Assembly: GCA_963766725.1 (NCBI GenBank)
Contig: CAVYBK010000021.1
Coordinates: 1-31,712, forward strand
From: DATEOR01 sp963766725
GTDB taxonomy: Bacteria; Actinomycetota; Thermoleophilia; Gaiellales; Gaiellaceae
Length of the DNA: 31,712 nucleotides
Direction of reading: 5' to 3'
The notes below the pieces were generated by a model. The model was given only the letters and a program-made list of their open reading frames with translations. It was not told the origin of the DNA and did not search any database. Both the position numbers and the translations under genes were made by a program. Shown here in pieces: positions 1 to 6,860 of this stretch (position 1 is its first letter; each line of letters opens with the position of its first letter).

Positions 1-59
1 AAGGCTTCGAAAAGAGTGTGGTTAGCCGTATTCCGGCGTAATCACCGGTCCGACACACT

Positions 60-416
60 TTGGTCGTGGCCACCATATTGATCGTCGACGATCACCCCAG
101 CTTCCGCGCGACCGCGCGCGCGATTCTCGAGGCTGACGGGTTCGAGGTCGTCGGCGAGGCGGAGGACGGGACCTCGGCTCTCGAGGCAGTCCACCGCCTA
201 CGCCCGGACATCGTCCTCCTCGACGTCCAGCTCCCTGACATGGACGGTTTCACCGTCGCGACGACCCTGGGGGCAAACGGCTACATGCCGACGATCGTGC
301 TGACGTCCAGCCGCGACGCGGCCGACTTCGGCCCACTCGTCGACGCGTGCGGCGCGCGCGGTTTCGTGCCCAAGGCCGAGCTGTCCGGTGCGGCCCTGCA
401 CGCTGTGCTTCGATAG
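60..416 (+). CDS. Stand-alone response regulator receiver domain
   Basis: This 118-residue protein is a single CheY-like receiver domain with no output domain. The acidic pair D10/D11, the phospho-acceptor D55 (in LLDVQLPDMDGF), the switch residue T82/S83 (VLTSS) and K105 (FVPKAEL) are all present, so phosphotransfer should work. The TTG at 60 is the furthest usable start and a GTG lies two codons later. The stop is 4 nt before the histidine kinase at 421, so the two are probably co-transcribed. A single-domain receiver next to a hybrid-free kinase may act as a phosphate sink or relay (inference). No clear Shine-Dalgarno is visible. The gene lies at the left edge, so upstream operon members may be missing. 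Confidence 0.85.
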   Translation: MVVATILIVDDHPSFRATARAILEADGFEVVGEAEDGTSALEAVHRLRPDIVLLDVQLPDMDGFTVATTLGANGYMPTIVLTSSRDAADFGPLVDACGARGFVPKAELSGAALHAVLR

Positions 417-420
417 AGCG

Positions 421-2862
421 ATGCGCACCCGGATCCTGGTGGTCTTGACGCTTGCGCTCGCCGCGACGGCGGGCGCTCTCTACCTCACCCTCACGAGCGA
501 CCACGAGGAGAACCCGGTGTTCATCTCGGCGGTCTACCTCGTCGTCGTCTGGGCGTTCATCGCGACCGGCCTCATCGCGTGGGCGCGCCGACCGGGGAAC
601 AGGTTCGGGCCGCTCATGGCCACCGTCGGGTTCGCGTTCATGCTCGGCGCGCTCTCGGAGTCGAGCAACGAGTACCTCTTCGCGCTCGGGGAGATCCTCG
701 GCGGGCTCGGCATCGCGGTCTTCGTCCACGCGCTGCTCGCCTTTCCACGCGGGTATCTGGAGACCAGGCTCGTCCATGCGATCGTCGGCACGGCATACGG
801 TCTCGTGCTCGGCGTCCAGACGCTCTACAACATCTTCGGAGCCGAGAACTGCGACGGGTGCCCGGACAACCGCCTGGCCGCCTGGGACTCGCAGGCCGCA
901 CGCAACGTGCTCGGCGCCGTTGCAGTCCTCGGAGCCGGCTTTGTGCTCTTCGGGACAGCCTGGGTGCTCTTCAGGCGCTGGCGCGCGGCCTCACCCCCGC
1001 TGCGGCGCACGCTCGCGCCGATCTTCGCCACGTCCGCGGCGACGCTCTTCTTCATCGGCCTCGCGATCGTGGTGTCGTTCTTCTCGTCGCGCGCTTCCGA
1101 CGTCATCTGGTGGTTCGTCATCTTCTCCTTCGCGCTCGTGCCGCTCGCGTTCCTGGCCGGGCTCCTGCAGATCCGTCTCGCGCGTGCCTCGGTCGCGATC
1201 CTCGTTGTGGAGCTCCTCAGCGCCGACGGCCTGCGCGAGCTTCGCGACGCGATCGCGCGCACCCTCAACGACCCCGACCTCGACCTCGCCCTCTGGCTCC
1301 CGGACACCTACGAGTGGATTGGCTCGGACGGGCGTCCGTTCGACCTCGGCAAGGAAGCAGCCAGAGAGGGGAAGGCGACGACCTTCGTCGAGCACGAGGG
1401 CGAGGTCGTCGCGACCATCGTCCACGACGCGACCCTCTCCGAAGAGCGCGACCTGGTCGAAGCGGTCAGCGCGGCAGCGAGCCTCGCGCTCGCCCGCGAA
1501 CGGACCGTCGAGGCCCTGCGGCAGAGCGAGAGCCGCTACCGCGCCCTTCTCGACGCGGCACCCGACCTCATGTTCCGCTTCGACCGCGAGGGCACGTACC
1601 TCGACTTCAACGGCCATCCCGAAGACCTCATCACCCCGCCGGAGCAGCTGCTCGGGAGCAGGGCGCACGACGTCCTTCCGCAGGAAGTGGCCGACAAGAT
1701 CGTGAACGGCGTTCGCGAGGCGATCGACACAGGACGCCTCGTCACCGGGGACTACAAGGTCGAGATCGAGGGCGTGGAGCGCGACTTCGAGGCCCGGATC
1801 GTGAAGGACGGAGACGAGGCAATCCTCATCGCGCGCGAGTTCACGGAGCTCAAGCACCTGGCCGCCGCTCTCGAGCGCGAGCGCGACTTCATTCGCACGG
1901 TGGTCGACAACACGCCAAGCCTCTTCTGCATGATCGACCCCGAGGGGAGGATCGTCCGCTTCAACCAGACCCTCGAGCAGCTGACGGGCGTCCCGGACGA
2001 GCCGGCCGCGCGGGAGAAGAAGTTCTGGGAGGTCTTCATCGTCCCCGAGGAGGCCGAGGACGTGCACCGCGAGCTCGCGTCGCTGGCGGCCGAGGGCGCG
2101 GCCGGCGAGCACGAGAACCACTGGCGCGCGGCCGGCGGCGGCGAGGCGGTCGTCGCCTGGTCGACGACGCCGCTCCTCGACGAGCATGGGCGCCCCAACT
2201 TCCTCATCTCCGGGATGGAGATCACCCAGCGCAAGCGGCAGGAGGAGGAGCTGCGCCATTCGCGCAAGCGCCTCCTGCAGGCGGGCGACGCCGAACGCCG
2301 GCGCCTCGAACGCAACCTCCACGACGGCGCGCAGCAGCGCCTCGTCTCGCTCTCCCTTGCCTTGCGACTCGCCCAGGCGAAGCTGAAGGCGGACCCCGAT
2401 GAGGCTTCCAAGCTCCTGAACGGCGCCTCGGAGGAGCTCGCCCAGGCCCTCGAGGAGCTTCGCGAGCTGGCGCGCGGGATCCATCCGGCCGTACTCTCAG
2501 ACCGTGGACTTTCGGCTGCGCTCGAGGCTCTCGCCGGCCGGGCGCCCCTCCCGGTCGAGGTGCTCGCCCCGGAGGAGCGCCTGCCTCCGCCCGTCGAGGC
2601 GGCCGCCTACTACGTCGTCTCGGAGGCGCTGACCAACGTGGCGAAGTACGCGCAGGCATCCGCGGTCGGCGTGCGCGTGACACGGCTGAACGGCCACGCC
2701 GTGGTCGAGGTCGCCGACGACGGGGTCGGAGGAGCCGATCCGCTGAACGGCTCCGGCCTGCGCGGTCTGGCCGACCGCGTCGAGGCCCTGGACGGTCGCC
2801 TGCACGTCGAGAGCGCTCCGGGCCGGGGCACCGTGATCCGAGCGGAGATCCCGTGCGGGTAG
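421..2862 (+). CDS. Membrane PAS-PAS sensor histidine kinase, NarL-type
   Basis: This is an 813-residue sensor kinase. The N-terminal ~260 residues carry about seven or eight hydrophobic helices in a membrane sensor module. Two PAS domains follow (about residues 365-480 and 488-620). A HisKA_3 dimerisation box has its phospho-acceptor at H634 (ERNLHDGAQQRL), and a HATPase_c domain has DDGVGGAD and GSGLRGLADRVEALDG motifs. This architecture is typical of kinases that phosphorylate NarL/FixJ regulators, and such a regulator starts inside this gene's last 10 nt at 2853. I chose the ATG at 421 over an in-frame GTG at 388, because 388 would overlap the receiver gene and add residues unlike a membrane N-terminus. 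The signal sensed cannot be deduced. Confidence 0.93.
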   Translation: MRTRILVVLTLALAATAGALYLTLTSDHEENPVFISAVYLVVVWAFIATGLIAWARRPGNRFGPLMATVGFAFMLGALSESSNEYLFALGEILGGLGIAVFVHALLAFPRGYLETRLVHAIVGTAYGLVLGVQTLYNIFGAENCDGCPDNRLAAWDSQAARNVLGAVAVLGAGFVLFGTAWVLFRRWRAASPPLRRTLAPIFATSAATLFFIGLAIVVSFFSSRASDVIWWFVIFSFALVPLAFLAGLLQIRLARASVAILVVELLSADGLRELRDAIARTLNDPDLDLALWLPDTYEWIGSDGRPFDLGKEAAREGKATTFVEHEGEVVATIVHDATLSEERDLVEAVSAAASLALARERTVEALRQSESRYRALLDAAPDLMFRFDREGTYLDFNGHPEDLITPPEQLLGSRAHDVLPQEVADKIVNGVREAIDTGRLVTGDYKVEIEGVERDFEARIVKDGDEAILIAREFTELKHLAAALERERDFIRTVVDNTPSLFCMIDPEGRIVRFNQTLEQLTGVPDEPAAREKKFWEVFIVPEEAEDVHRELASLAAEGAAGEHENHWRAAGGGEAVVAWSTTPLLDEHGRPNFLISGMEITQRKRQEEELRHSRKRLLQAGDAERRRLERNLHDGAQQRLVSLSLALRLAQAKLKADPDEASKLLNGASEELAQALEELRELARGIHPAVLSDRGLSAALEALAGRAPLPVEVLAPEERLPPPVEAAAYYVVSEALTNVAKYAQASAVGVRVTRLNGHAVVEVADDGVGGADPLNGSGLRGLADRVEALDGRLHVESAPGRGTVIRAEIPCG

Positions 2863-3497
2863 TCCTGGCAGAGGACTCCGTCCTCCTTCGCGAAGGCGTC
2901 GCGCGCATCCTCGACGAGGCCGGGTTCGAGGTCGTCGGCCAGGCGGGGAACGCGGACGAGCTCTTGCTCAAGGTGCGGAGCTACTCGCCGGACGTGGCGA
3001 TCGTGGACATCCGCATGCCGCCGACGCATACCGACGAGGGCCTCCGCGCCGCCCAGGAGATCCGGGAGAAACATCCCACCTGCGGCGTGCTCGTTCTCTC
3101 CCAGTACGTCGAGGCTACGTACGCGATGGAGCTCCTGGCCGAGAGCGCCGAGGGCGTCGGCTACCTGCTCAAGGACCGCGTGTCGGACGTGAACGAGTTC
3201 GCAGACGCGGTCCGGCGCGTCGGCGAGGGCGGCTCGGCCCTCGACCCCACGATCGTCTCGCAGCTCGTCGGCAGACGGCGGCGGGACGACCCGATCGACC
3301 AGCTCACGCCGCGCGAGCGGGAGGTCCTCGGGCTCATGGCCGAGGGCCGCTCGAACTCGGGGATCGCCGAGCAGCTCGTCGTCACCGACCGGGCGGTCGA
3401 GAAGCACGTGACGAGCATCTTCTCGAAGCTCCGCCTGCCCGCCGCGTCGGAGGATCACCGCCGCGTGCTCGCCGTCCTCGCCTACCTCCGCTCGTAG
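2853..3497 (+). CDS. NarL/FixJ family response regulator
   Basis: This 214-residue DNA-binding regulator has a receiver domain (residues 1-125, acidic D8, phospho-acceptor D52 in IVDIRMPP, K in LLKDRV) followed by a LuxR-type helix-turn-helix (about 148-205, LTPREREVLGLMAEG and VEKHVTSIFSKL). The GTG start lies 10 nt inside the upstream kinase gene, so the two are translationally coupled and form a cognate pair. Its receiver is strikingly similar to the one at the C-terminus of the cyclase fusion at 3710-4705 (shared ADSVLLREG-like start, RAAQEIR, LSQYVE, EGVGYLLKDRV), which suggests a local duplication. Target promoters are unknown. Confidence 0.95.
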   Translation: MRVVLAEDSVLLREGVARILDEAGFEVVGQAGNADELLLKVRSYSPDVAIVDIRMPPTHTDEGLRAAQEIREKHPTCGVLVLSQYVEATYAMELLAESAEGVGYLLKDRVSDVNEFADAVRRVGEGGSALDPTIVSQLVGRRRRDDPIDQLTPREREVLGLMAEGRSNSGIAEQLVVTDRAVEKHVTSIFSKLRLPAASEDHRRVLAVLAYLRS

Positions 3498-3567
3498 GGG
3501 TAACCGCACCTGCAGACGCCTGGAGGCCGCATCGTCGCCACGACCGCACCCCGTCATCCTGCTGTCC

Positions 3568-3675
3568 ATGAAGTTCAAGCTCTTCATCGGCACAGTCGCA
3601 TTCGCAATGCTCGTCCTCGCAGTCGCGGGCTGGGCGGTCGACGGCCTCCGCTGGGCGCTCCCCGCTCGCGCGTAG
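3568..3675 (+). CDS. Putative 35-residue membrane peptide
   Basis: A short ORF with an ATG start encodes 35 residues. It has a basic N-terminus (MKFK), one strongly hydrophobic helix of about 18 residues (FIGTVAFAMLVLAVAGW) and a short polar tail. The composition is that of a single-pass membrane peptide rather than random GC-rich translation. A CATCCT hexamer lies 7 nt upstream of the ATG, resembling the TANNNT-spaced leaderless starts found elsewhere in the window. It lies between the response regulator and the cyclase fusion on the same strand. Its function is unknown, and homologues would be needed to confirm that it is translated. Confidence 0.45.
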   Translation: MKFKLFIGTVAFAMLVLAVAGWAVDGLRWALPARA

Positions 3676-3680
3676 CCCTG

Positions 3681-3686
3681 TACCTT
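3681..3686 (+). promoter_or_regulatory. Putative -10 box of the cyclase-receiver gene
   Basis: TACCTT fits TANNNT. It would place transcription start near 3693, just ahead of a GAGGA Shine-Dalgarno at 3700-3704 and the ATG at 3710. No convincing -35 hexamer is visible. Confidence 0.35.
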
Positions 3687-3709
3687 TGGGCCTCGACCCG
3701 AGGACGGCT

Positions 3710-4705
3710 ATGAAGCGACCGACGACCGGCACAGTCACCTTTCTGTTCACGGACCTCGAAGGCTCGACGGGGCTGGCACACCGGCTCAGCGACCGCTGGA
3801 GCGAGGTTCTCGTCGAGCACCGGAGGCTGATCCGCGAGCCCGCGTCCTCCGCTGGCGGGCACGAGATCGACTGCCGCGGCGACGAGCTCTTCGTCGCCTT
3901 CGAGGATGCCGCCGCCGCCGCGCAGTGCGCCATCGACGCGCAGCTCGCGTTCGCGGACCGTGAGTGGCCGGACGAAGAGCAGGTGCGCGTGCGGATCGGC
4001 ATGCACACGGGCGAGGCGATCTTCGCCGACTCGGACTACCTGGGCGTCGAGGTGCACAAGGCGGCCCGCATCTGCTTCGCCGGCCACGGGAGCCAGGTGC
4101 TCCTGTCCGCCTCGACCGCCGAGCTGCTTCCCGAGGAGCACGCGACCCGTGAGCTCGGCGAGTACTGGCTGCGCGGGCTCCCCGAGCCGCAGCGCATCTT
4201 CCAGCTCGACGTTCCGGGCCTCGAGCGGGAATTCCCGCCCCTCCGCTTCGCGAACGACGCGTCGCAGCCGCTCTCCGGCACCACGCTCACAGTCGTCCTC
4301 GCGGACGACTCCGTGCTGCTCAGGGAGGGGATCGCGTCGCTCCTGGAAGGCCACGGCTTCGAGGTGGTCGGCCAGTCCGACGACGCCGACGACCTGATGG
4401 TGAAGGTGGAGGAGAAGAGGCCGGACGTCGTCATCGCCGACATCCGCATGCCGCCCGGACTCGCCGACGACGGCGTTCGCGCCGCCCAGGAGATCCGCCG
4501 CCGCTATCCGGGTACCGGTGTCCTTCTGCTCTCGCAGTACGTGGAGCCCGCCTACGCCCGCGATCTCCTCGAGGCCGGGGAGGAAGGCGTGGGCTACCTC
4601 CTCAAGGATCGCGTCGCCGACATGGACGGCTTCAGGGATGCGGTGCGCCGCATAGCCGCCGGCGAGCTCGTCCTCGATCCCGAGATCCGCCTCCAGGGCC
4701 GCTAG
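3710..4705 (+). CDS. Class III nucleotide cyclase fused to a receiver domain
   Basis: This 331-residue fusion has a class III adenylate/guanylate cyclase catalytic domain (about residues 8-180) and a C-terminal receiver (about 195-325). In the cyclase, the metal Asp D15 (TFLFTDLEGST), the second metal-site motif CRGDELFVAF and the VHKAARI transition-state region are visible, so it is probably active, although the substrate (ATP or GTP) cannot be read off. The receiver keeps the acidic DD, phospho-acceptor Asp (VIADIRMPP) and Lys (LLKDR). The protein stops ten residues after the receiver, exactly where the neighbouring regulator continues into its HTH. I chose the ATG at 3710 over a TTG at 3686 because GAGGA precedes it by 5 nt. 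Likely role: phosphorylation-controlled cyclic nucleotide synthesis downstream of the adjacent kinase (inference). Confidence 0.9.
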   Translation: MKRPTTGTVTFLFTDLEGSTGLAHRLSDRWSEVLVEHRRLIREPASSAGGHEIDCRGDELFVAFEDAAAAAQCAIDAQLAFADREWPDEEQVRVRIGMHTGEAIFADSDYLGVEVHKAARICFAGHGSQVLLSASTAELLPEEHATRELGEYWLRGLPEPQRIFQLDVPGLEREFPPLRFANDASQPLSGTTLTVVLADDSVLLREGIASLLEGHGFEVVGQSDDADDLMVKVEEKRPDVVIADIRMPPGLADDGVRAAQEIRRRYPGTGVLLLSQYVEPAYARDLLEAGEEGVGYLLKDRVADMDGFRDAVRRIAAGELVLDPEIRLQGR

Positions 4706-4753
4706 CCGTCCGGGTTGACTCGGGCGGGGGTCCGACGGAAGATCCCTCGCCTG

Positions 4754-4891
4754 GTGCCGAGCCCGGCGAGCAAGAAGAAGGCTGCAGCGCCTCTGGCGAA
4801 ACCGGCCATGGGCGCTGCGCTCGCCGCGAGCTTCCGCCGCTTCCCGGCGGCCAACCTGCACCAGCGTCTCGCCTCCGCCGCGAAACGCTGA
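4754..4891 (+). CDS. Doubtful small basic ORF
   Basis: A 45-residue ORF starts at GTG (an in-frame TTG at 4715 would give 58 residues). The product is rich in Lys, Arg and Ala with no recognised domain. Support comes from a plausible promoter just upstream: TTGACT at 4715-4720, a 17-nt spacer, then GAAGAT at 4738-4743, ten nt before the GTG. It fills most of the otherwise empty 194-nt gap between two genes. It may equally be non-coding. Confidence 0.22.
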   Translation: MPSPASKKKAAAPLAKPAMGAALAASFRRFPAANLHQRLASAAKR

Positions 4892-4899
4892 GGAAAGGT

Positions 4900-5247
4900 C
4901 TATTCGCCTTCGACGGCTGCGCGGAGGTGCTCAGGGCACTTGAGCCAGTACGACTCGCGCAGCCACTCGAGCGCGCAGTCGAGGGAGTCGGCGTCCGTCA
5001 CGTGGGCGGTGATCCAGCCGTACCGCCCCACCCATCTCGCCGTGCTGACGTAGGGCTGGAGCTGGGCCATCTCGCGCTCCTCGGGGGTGAGCTTCACGGT
5101 CAGGTGGAGGACGCCGTCCTCCTCGCTCATGGACGCGAACATGCGGTTGTCGCCGACCTTGAAGACCGGGTGGCCCCAGGGCTCGTCCTCGTATGCCTCC
5201 GGGAACGAGAGCGCCAATGACCTGATCTCGTCCGCGTAGCGCGACAC
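4900..5247 (-). CDS. MmcQ/YjbR family protein
   Basis: This 115-residue protein matches the MmcQ/YjbR fold. It has the early helix with ALSFPEAYEDEPWGHPVFKV, then the strand-rich middle ending in LTVKLTPEEREMAQ, the WVGRYGWITAHV segment and a final helix with WLRESYWLKCPEHLRA. The family has a CyaY-like, double-wing DNA-binding type fold, but most members have no known role. The GTG start at 5247 is preceded by TAGGCT with a 6-nt spacer, which fits a leaderless transcript. The gene stands alone, divergent from nothing close, with the next minus-strand gene ending 20 nt upstream. Confidence 0.88.
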   Translation of the reverse strand: MSRYADEIRSLALSFPEAYEDEPWGHPVFKVGDNRMFASMSEEDGVLHLTVKLTPEEREMAQLQPYVSTARWVGRYGWITAHVTDADSLDCALEWLRESYWLKCPEHLRAAVEGE

Positions 5248-5253
5248 GGGCCG

Positions 5254-5259
5254 AGCCTA
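5254..5259 (-). promoter_or_regulatory. -10 box for a leaderless YjbR transcript
   Basis: On the minus strand TAGGCT is followed by 6 nt and then the GTG start, so transcription should begin at or next to the start codon. No Shine-Dalgarno lies between them. Confidence 0.45.
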
Positions 5260-5267
5260 TCGGATGC

Positions 5268-5870
5268 TCAGGTGGCGATCGTCCGCCTCGGCCTGCGAAA
5301 TGCGCGGACACCGAAGAGCAGCGCCAGGGCGAAGACAACCGCGCCCGCGACGATCGCGCCGATGTCGCGAGCCCGGAGCCCTGAGGCGGATGCCTGGGCG
5401 GGCGGCTCGTGGCTTGCGGACGGTGGCGGTGGCGTTTGCGGAGCGTCCGCGGGCACACCGACGCGCGCGAGGGCTTTCTTCAGCTTCACGCCGCCGACGA
5501 ACCAGCCGCCCTTGACCGGGGTGCCCCAGATGTTCTGGCCTGACGGCATGTACGTGAGGGGATAGGGCTTCGCGTACGGATAGACGTCCTGGCGAAGCCT
5601 GCTCGAGCTCGGGACGGCCCAGGTGATCGTGTACCTGGGGCCGAGCTCGCCCTCCGGTGGTGCCTGCGGTAAGCGAGGCGGCCCCCAGGCCGCCTCGAAC
5701 CAGCCGGCCGCTTCCACGAGGCGCCAGAACGGCGTCGCGCTGCCTTCGGCGCCGGAGATCCTGATCGTGGTGATACCGGGGCCCGCGATCGCGGCGTGGG
5801 ACGGCCCCTTGGCAAGAGCGGTCGCGGGCAGCGCCAGGGCGACGATCGCGATCAGGGCGAGCTTTTTCAC
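5268..5870 (-). CDS. Secreted, C-terminally membrane-anchored protein of unknown function
   Basis: This 200-residue protein has a classical signal peptide (KK, then ALIAIVALALPATALA, cleavage probably after residue 20). An extracytoplasmic region of about 115 residues has no recognised family but is rich in Trp, Tyr and Pro. A Pro/Ser/Ala-rich linker (about 140-160) follows, then one transmembrane helix (about 166-185, IGAIVAGAVVFALALLFGV) and a short basic cytoplasmic tail. Topology is therefore type I with the soluble part outside. The start is GTG at 5870; no in-frame ATG is available. It is transcribed divergently from the small membrane protein at 5937 across a 66-nt gap. Its function is unknown. 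Confidence 0.8.
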   Translation of the reverse strand: MKKLALIAIVALALPATALAKGPSHAAIAGPGITTIRISGAEGSATPFWRLVEAAGWFEAAWGPPRLPQAPPEGELGPRYTITWAVPSSSRLRQDVYPYAKPYPLTYMPSGQNIWGTPVKGGWFVGGVKLKKALARVGVPADAPQTPPPPSASHEPPAQASASGLRARDIGAIVAGAVVFALALLFGVRAFRRPRRTIAT

Positions 5871-5936
5871 GGCATATGCATCTACACCTGAGACGAGGCT
5901 CGAGTTCCGGCTCCGGAGTACTACGATTCGTCTGCG

Positions 5937-6188
5937 ATGACGCTTCTCGCCTACGCGGTCCGACGGACGATCGGCGCGGTCGTCGTCTTCCTCATCGTCG
6001 TGCTGCTGACGATGTTCGCCGTCGGAAGCGTGGGGCTTCCGGGCTGGCGATCGGAAAACGGCCCGATTCCCGATTTCGTCAACCCGTGGTACGGACCGTG
6101 GGCGAGCTTCCCCACGTACGCGCTGTCGGTGCTCGGGCTGGCCGCAGTCGGCGCGATCGCCTGGCGCCTCGCTGCGCGACGCCGCTAG
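5937..6188 (+). CDS. Small two-helix membrane protein
   Basis: This 83-residue protein has a basic N-terminus (YAVRRT), a first hydrophobic helix (about 10-32), a loop rich in Pro, Trp and Asn (WRSENGPIPDFVNPWYGPW), a second helix (about 58-78) and the tail RLAARRR. It is probably an integral membrane protein with both ends inside. ATG 5937 has a TACGAT -10-like hexamer 9 nt upstream. Its stop overlaps by 4 nt the stop of the convergent F420-reductase-like gene. No family was recognised. Confidence 0.7.
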   Translation: MTLLAYAVRRTIGAVVVFLIVVLLTMFAVGSVGLPGWRSENGPIPDFVNPWYGPWASFPTYALSVLGLAAVGAIAWRLAARRR

Positions 6189-6733
6189 AGCTCTTCGGGC
6201 TTCGCGATGCGGTAGAAGAACGGGCCGCGCTGGCCCGCGACGGCGAAGATGACGCCGAGGAAGTCCTCGACCGCACGAGCGCTCTCGAGGCCGCCGGCGG
6301 AAACGGGCTCGAAGCCCGCGTCGCGGATCAGCGTCTCGGTCACGTCGCGCGCTCCGTCGTCGGCGGCGTAGACCATGCTCGGCGTCGCGCGCGCCTCTCC
6401 GATCCGGTCGTAGAGCGTCGCGAAGTTCGCGTTGAACGCCTTTGCGACCGGCCCGCCGGTCAGCGACTTCACGTACTCGGCCAGCGACTCGAAGCCCTCG
6501 GGCCTCGGGCCGCGGACGGCGTTGATCGCGTCGATCACGGGCACGCCGTTCAGCCCGCTGACCGACGCGAGCGCATCCGCGATCGCCGCCTGCGGGACGG
6601 CGAGCAGAACCGCGTCCGAGCCCGATGCGTCGCCGCCTTCTCGGCCCATCTCGACGACCTCATGCCCGGCTTTGCGCCAGAGCTCTCCGAGCCCGCCACC
6701 CACGTTGCCCCGGCCGATCGTCGTGATCCGCAC
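6185..6733 (-). CDS. F420-dependent NADP oxidoreductase-like protein
   Basis: This 182-residue Rossmann protein starts with a dinucleotide-binding motif (TIGRGNVGGGLGELWRKAGHEV) and continues with DAVLLAVPQAAI, PVIDAINAV and a GPVAKAFNANFA segment. This is the pattern of the NADP oxidoreductase/F420-dependent reductase family (Fno and related NADPH-dinucleotide-binding proteins). Family members transfer hydride between F420 and NADP, but many short bacterial homologues are uncharacterised reductases, so the cofactor is inferred. The GTG at 6733 begins directly with the Rossmann strand, so little N-terminal extension is possible. A short acidic ORF ends 4 nt upstream on the same strand. Confidence 0.85.
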   Translation of the reverse strand: MRITTIGRGNVGGGLGELWRKAGHEVVEMGREGGDASGSDAVLLAVPQAAIADALASVSGLNGVPVIDAINAVRGPRPEGFESLAEYVKSLTGGPVAKAFNANFATLYDRIGEARATPSMVYAADDGARDVTETLIRDAGFEPVSAGGLESARAVEDFLGVIFAVAGQRGPFFYRIAKPEEL

Positions 6734-6737
6734 GGAC

Positions 6738-6860
6738 CTAGTCTGCCTGCGGGTCGTCCTCCGCGTCGCCCTGCTCTTCCTCCGGGTCGGGGACGGGGGT
6801 CCCTTCCTCCGTGGGCTCGGGTTCTTGCGGCGAAGGTGCCTGAGTATCCTCTGCGTTCAT
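6738..6860 (-). CDS. Doubtful 40-residue acidic ORF divergent from thrS
   Basis: An ATG at 6860 opens a 40-residue ORF that is almost entirely Glu, Asp, Pro and Gln (for example PEPTEEGTPVPDPEEEQGD). Such bias is unusual for a random frame in this GC-rich DNA and resembles disordered acidic tails. It ends 4 nt before the F420-reductase-like gene, so they could form an operon. Against it, no promoter or Shine-Dalgarno is visible, and its start codon overlaps the thrS start codon on the other strand. It may be only the untranslated region of the downstream gene. Confidence 0.3.
   Translation of the reverse strand: MNAEDTQAPSPQEPEPTEEGTPVPDPEEEQGDAEDDPQAD
6845..6850 (+). promoter_or_regulatory. 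-10 box for leaderless thrS
   Basis: TATCCT lies 8 nt before the thrS ATG and no Shine-Dalgarno is present between them. The transcript probably begins at the A of the start codon. A good -35 is not visible. Confidence 0.5.

Noticed and set aside
388..420. GTG at 388 as the start of the histidine kinase
   Set aside because: It would overlap the receiver gene by 29 nt and add a non-hydrophobic extension; ATG 421 begins directly with a membrane helix.
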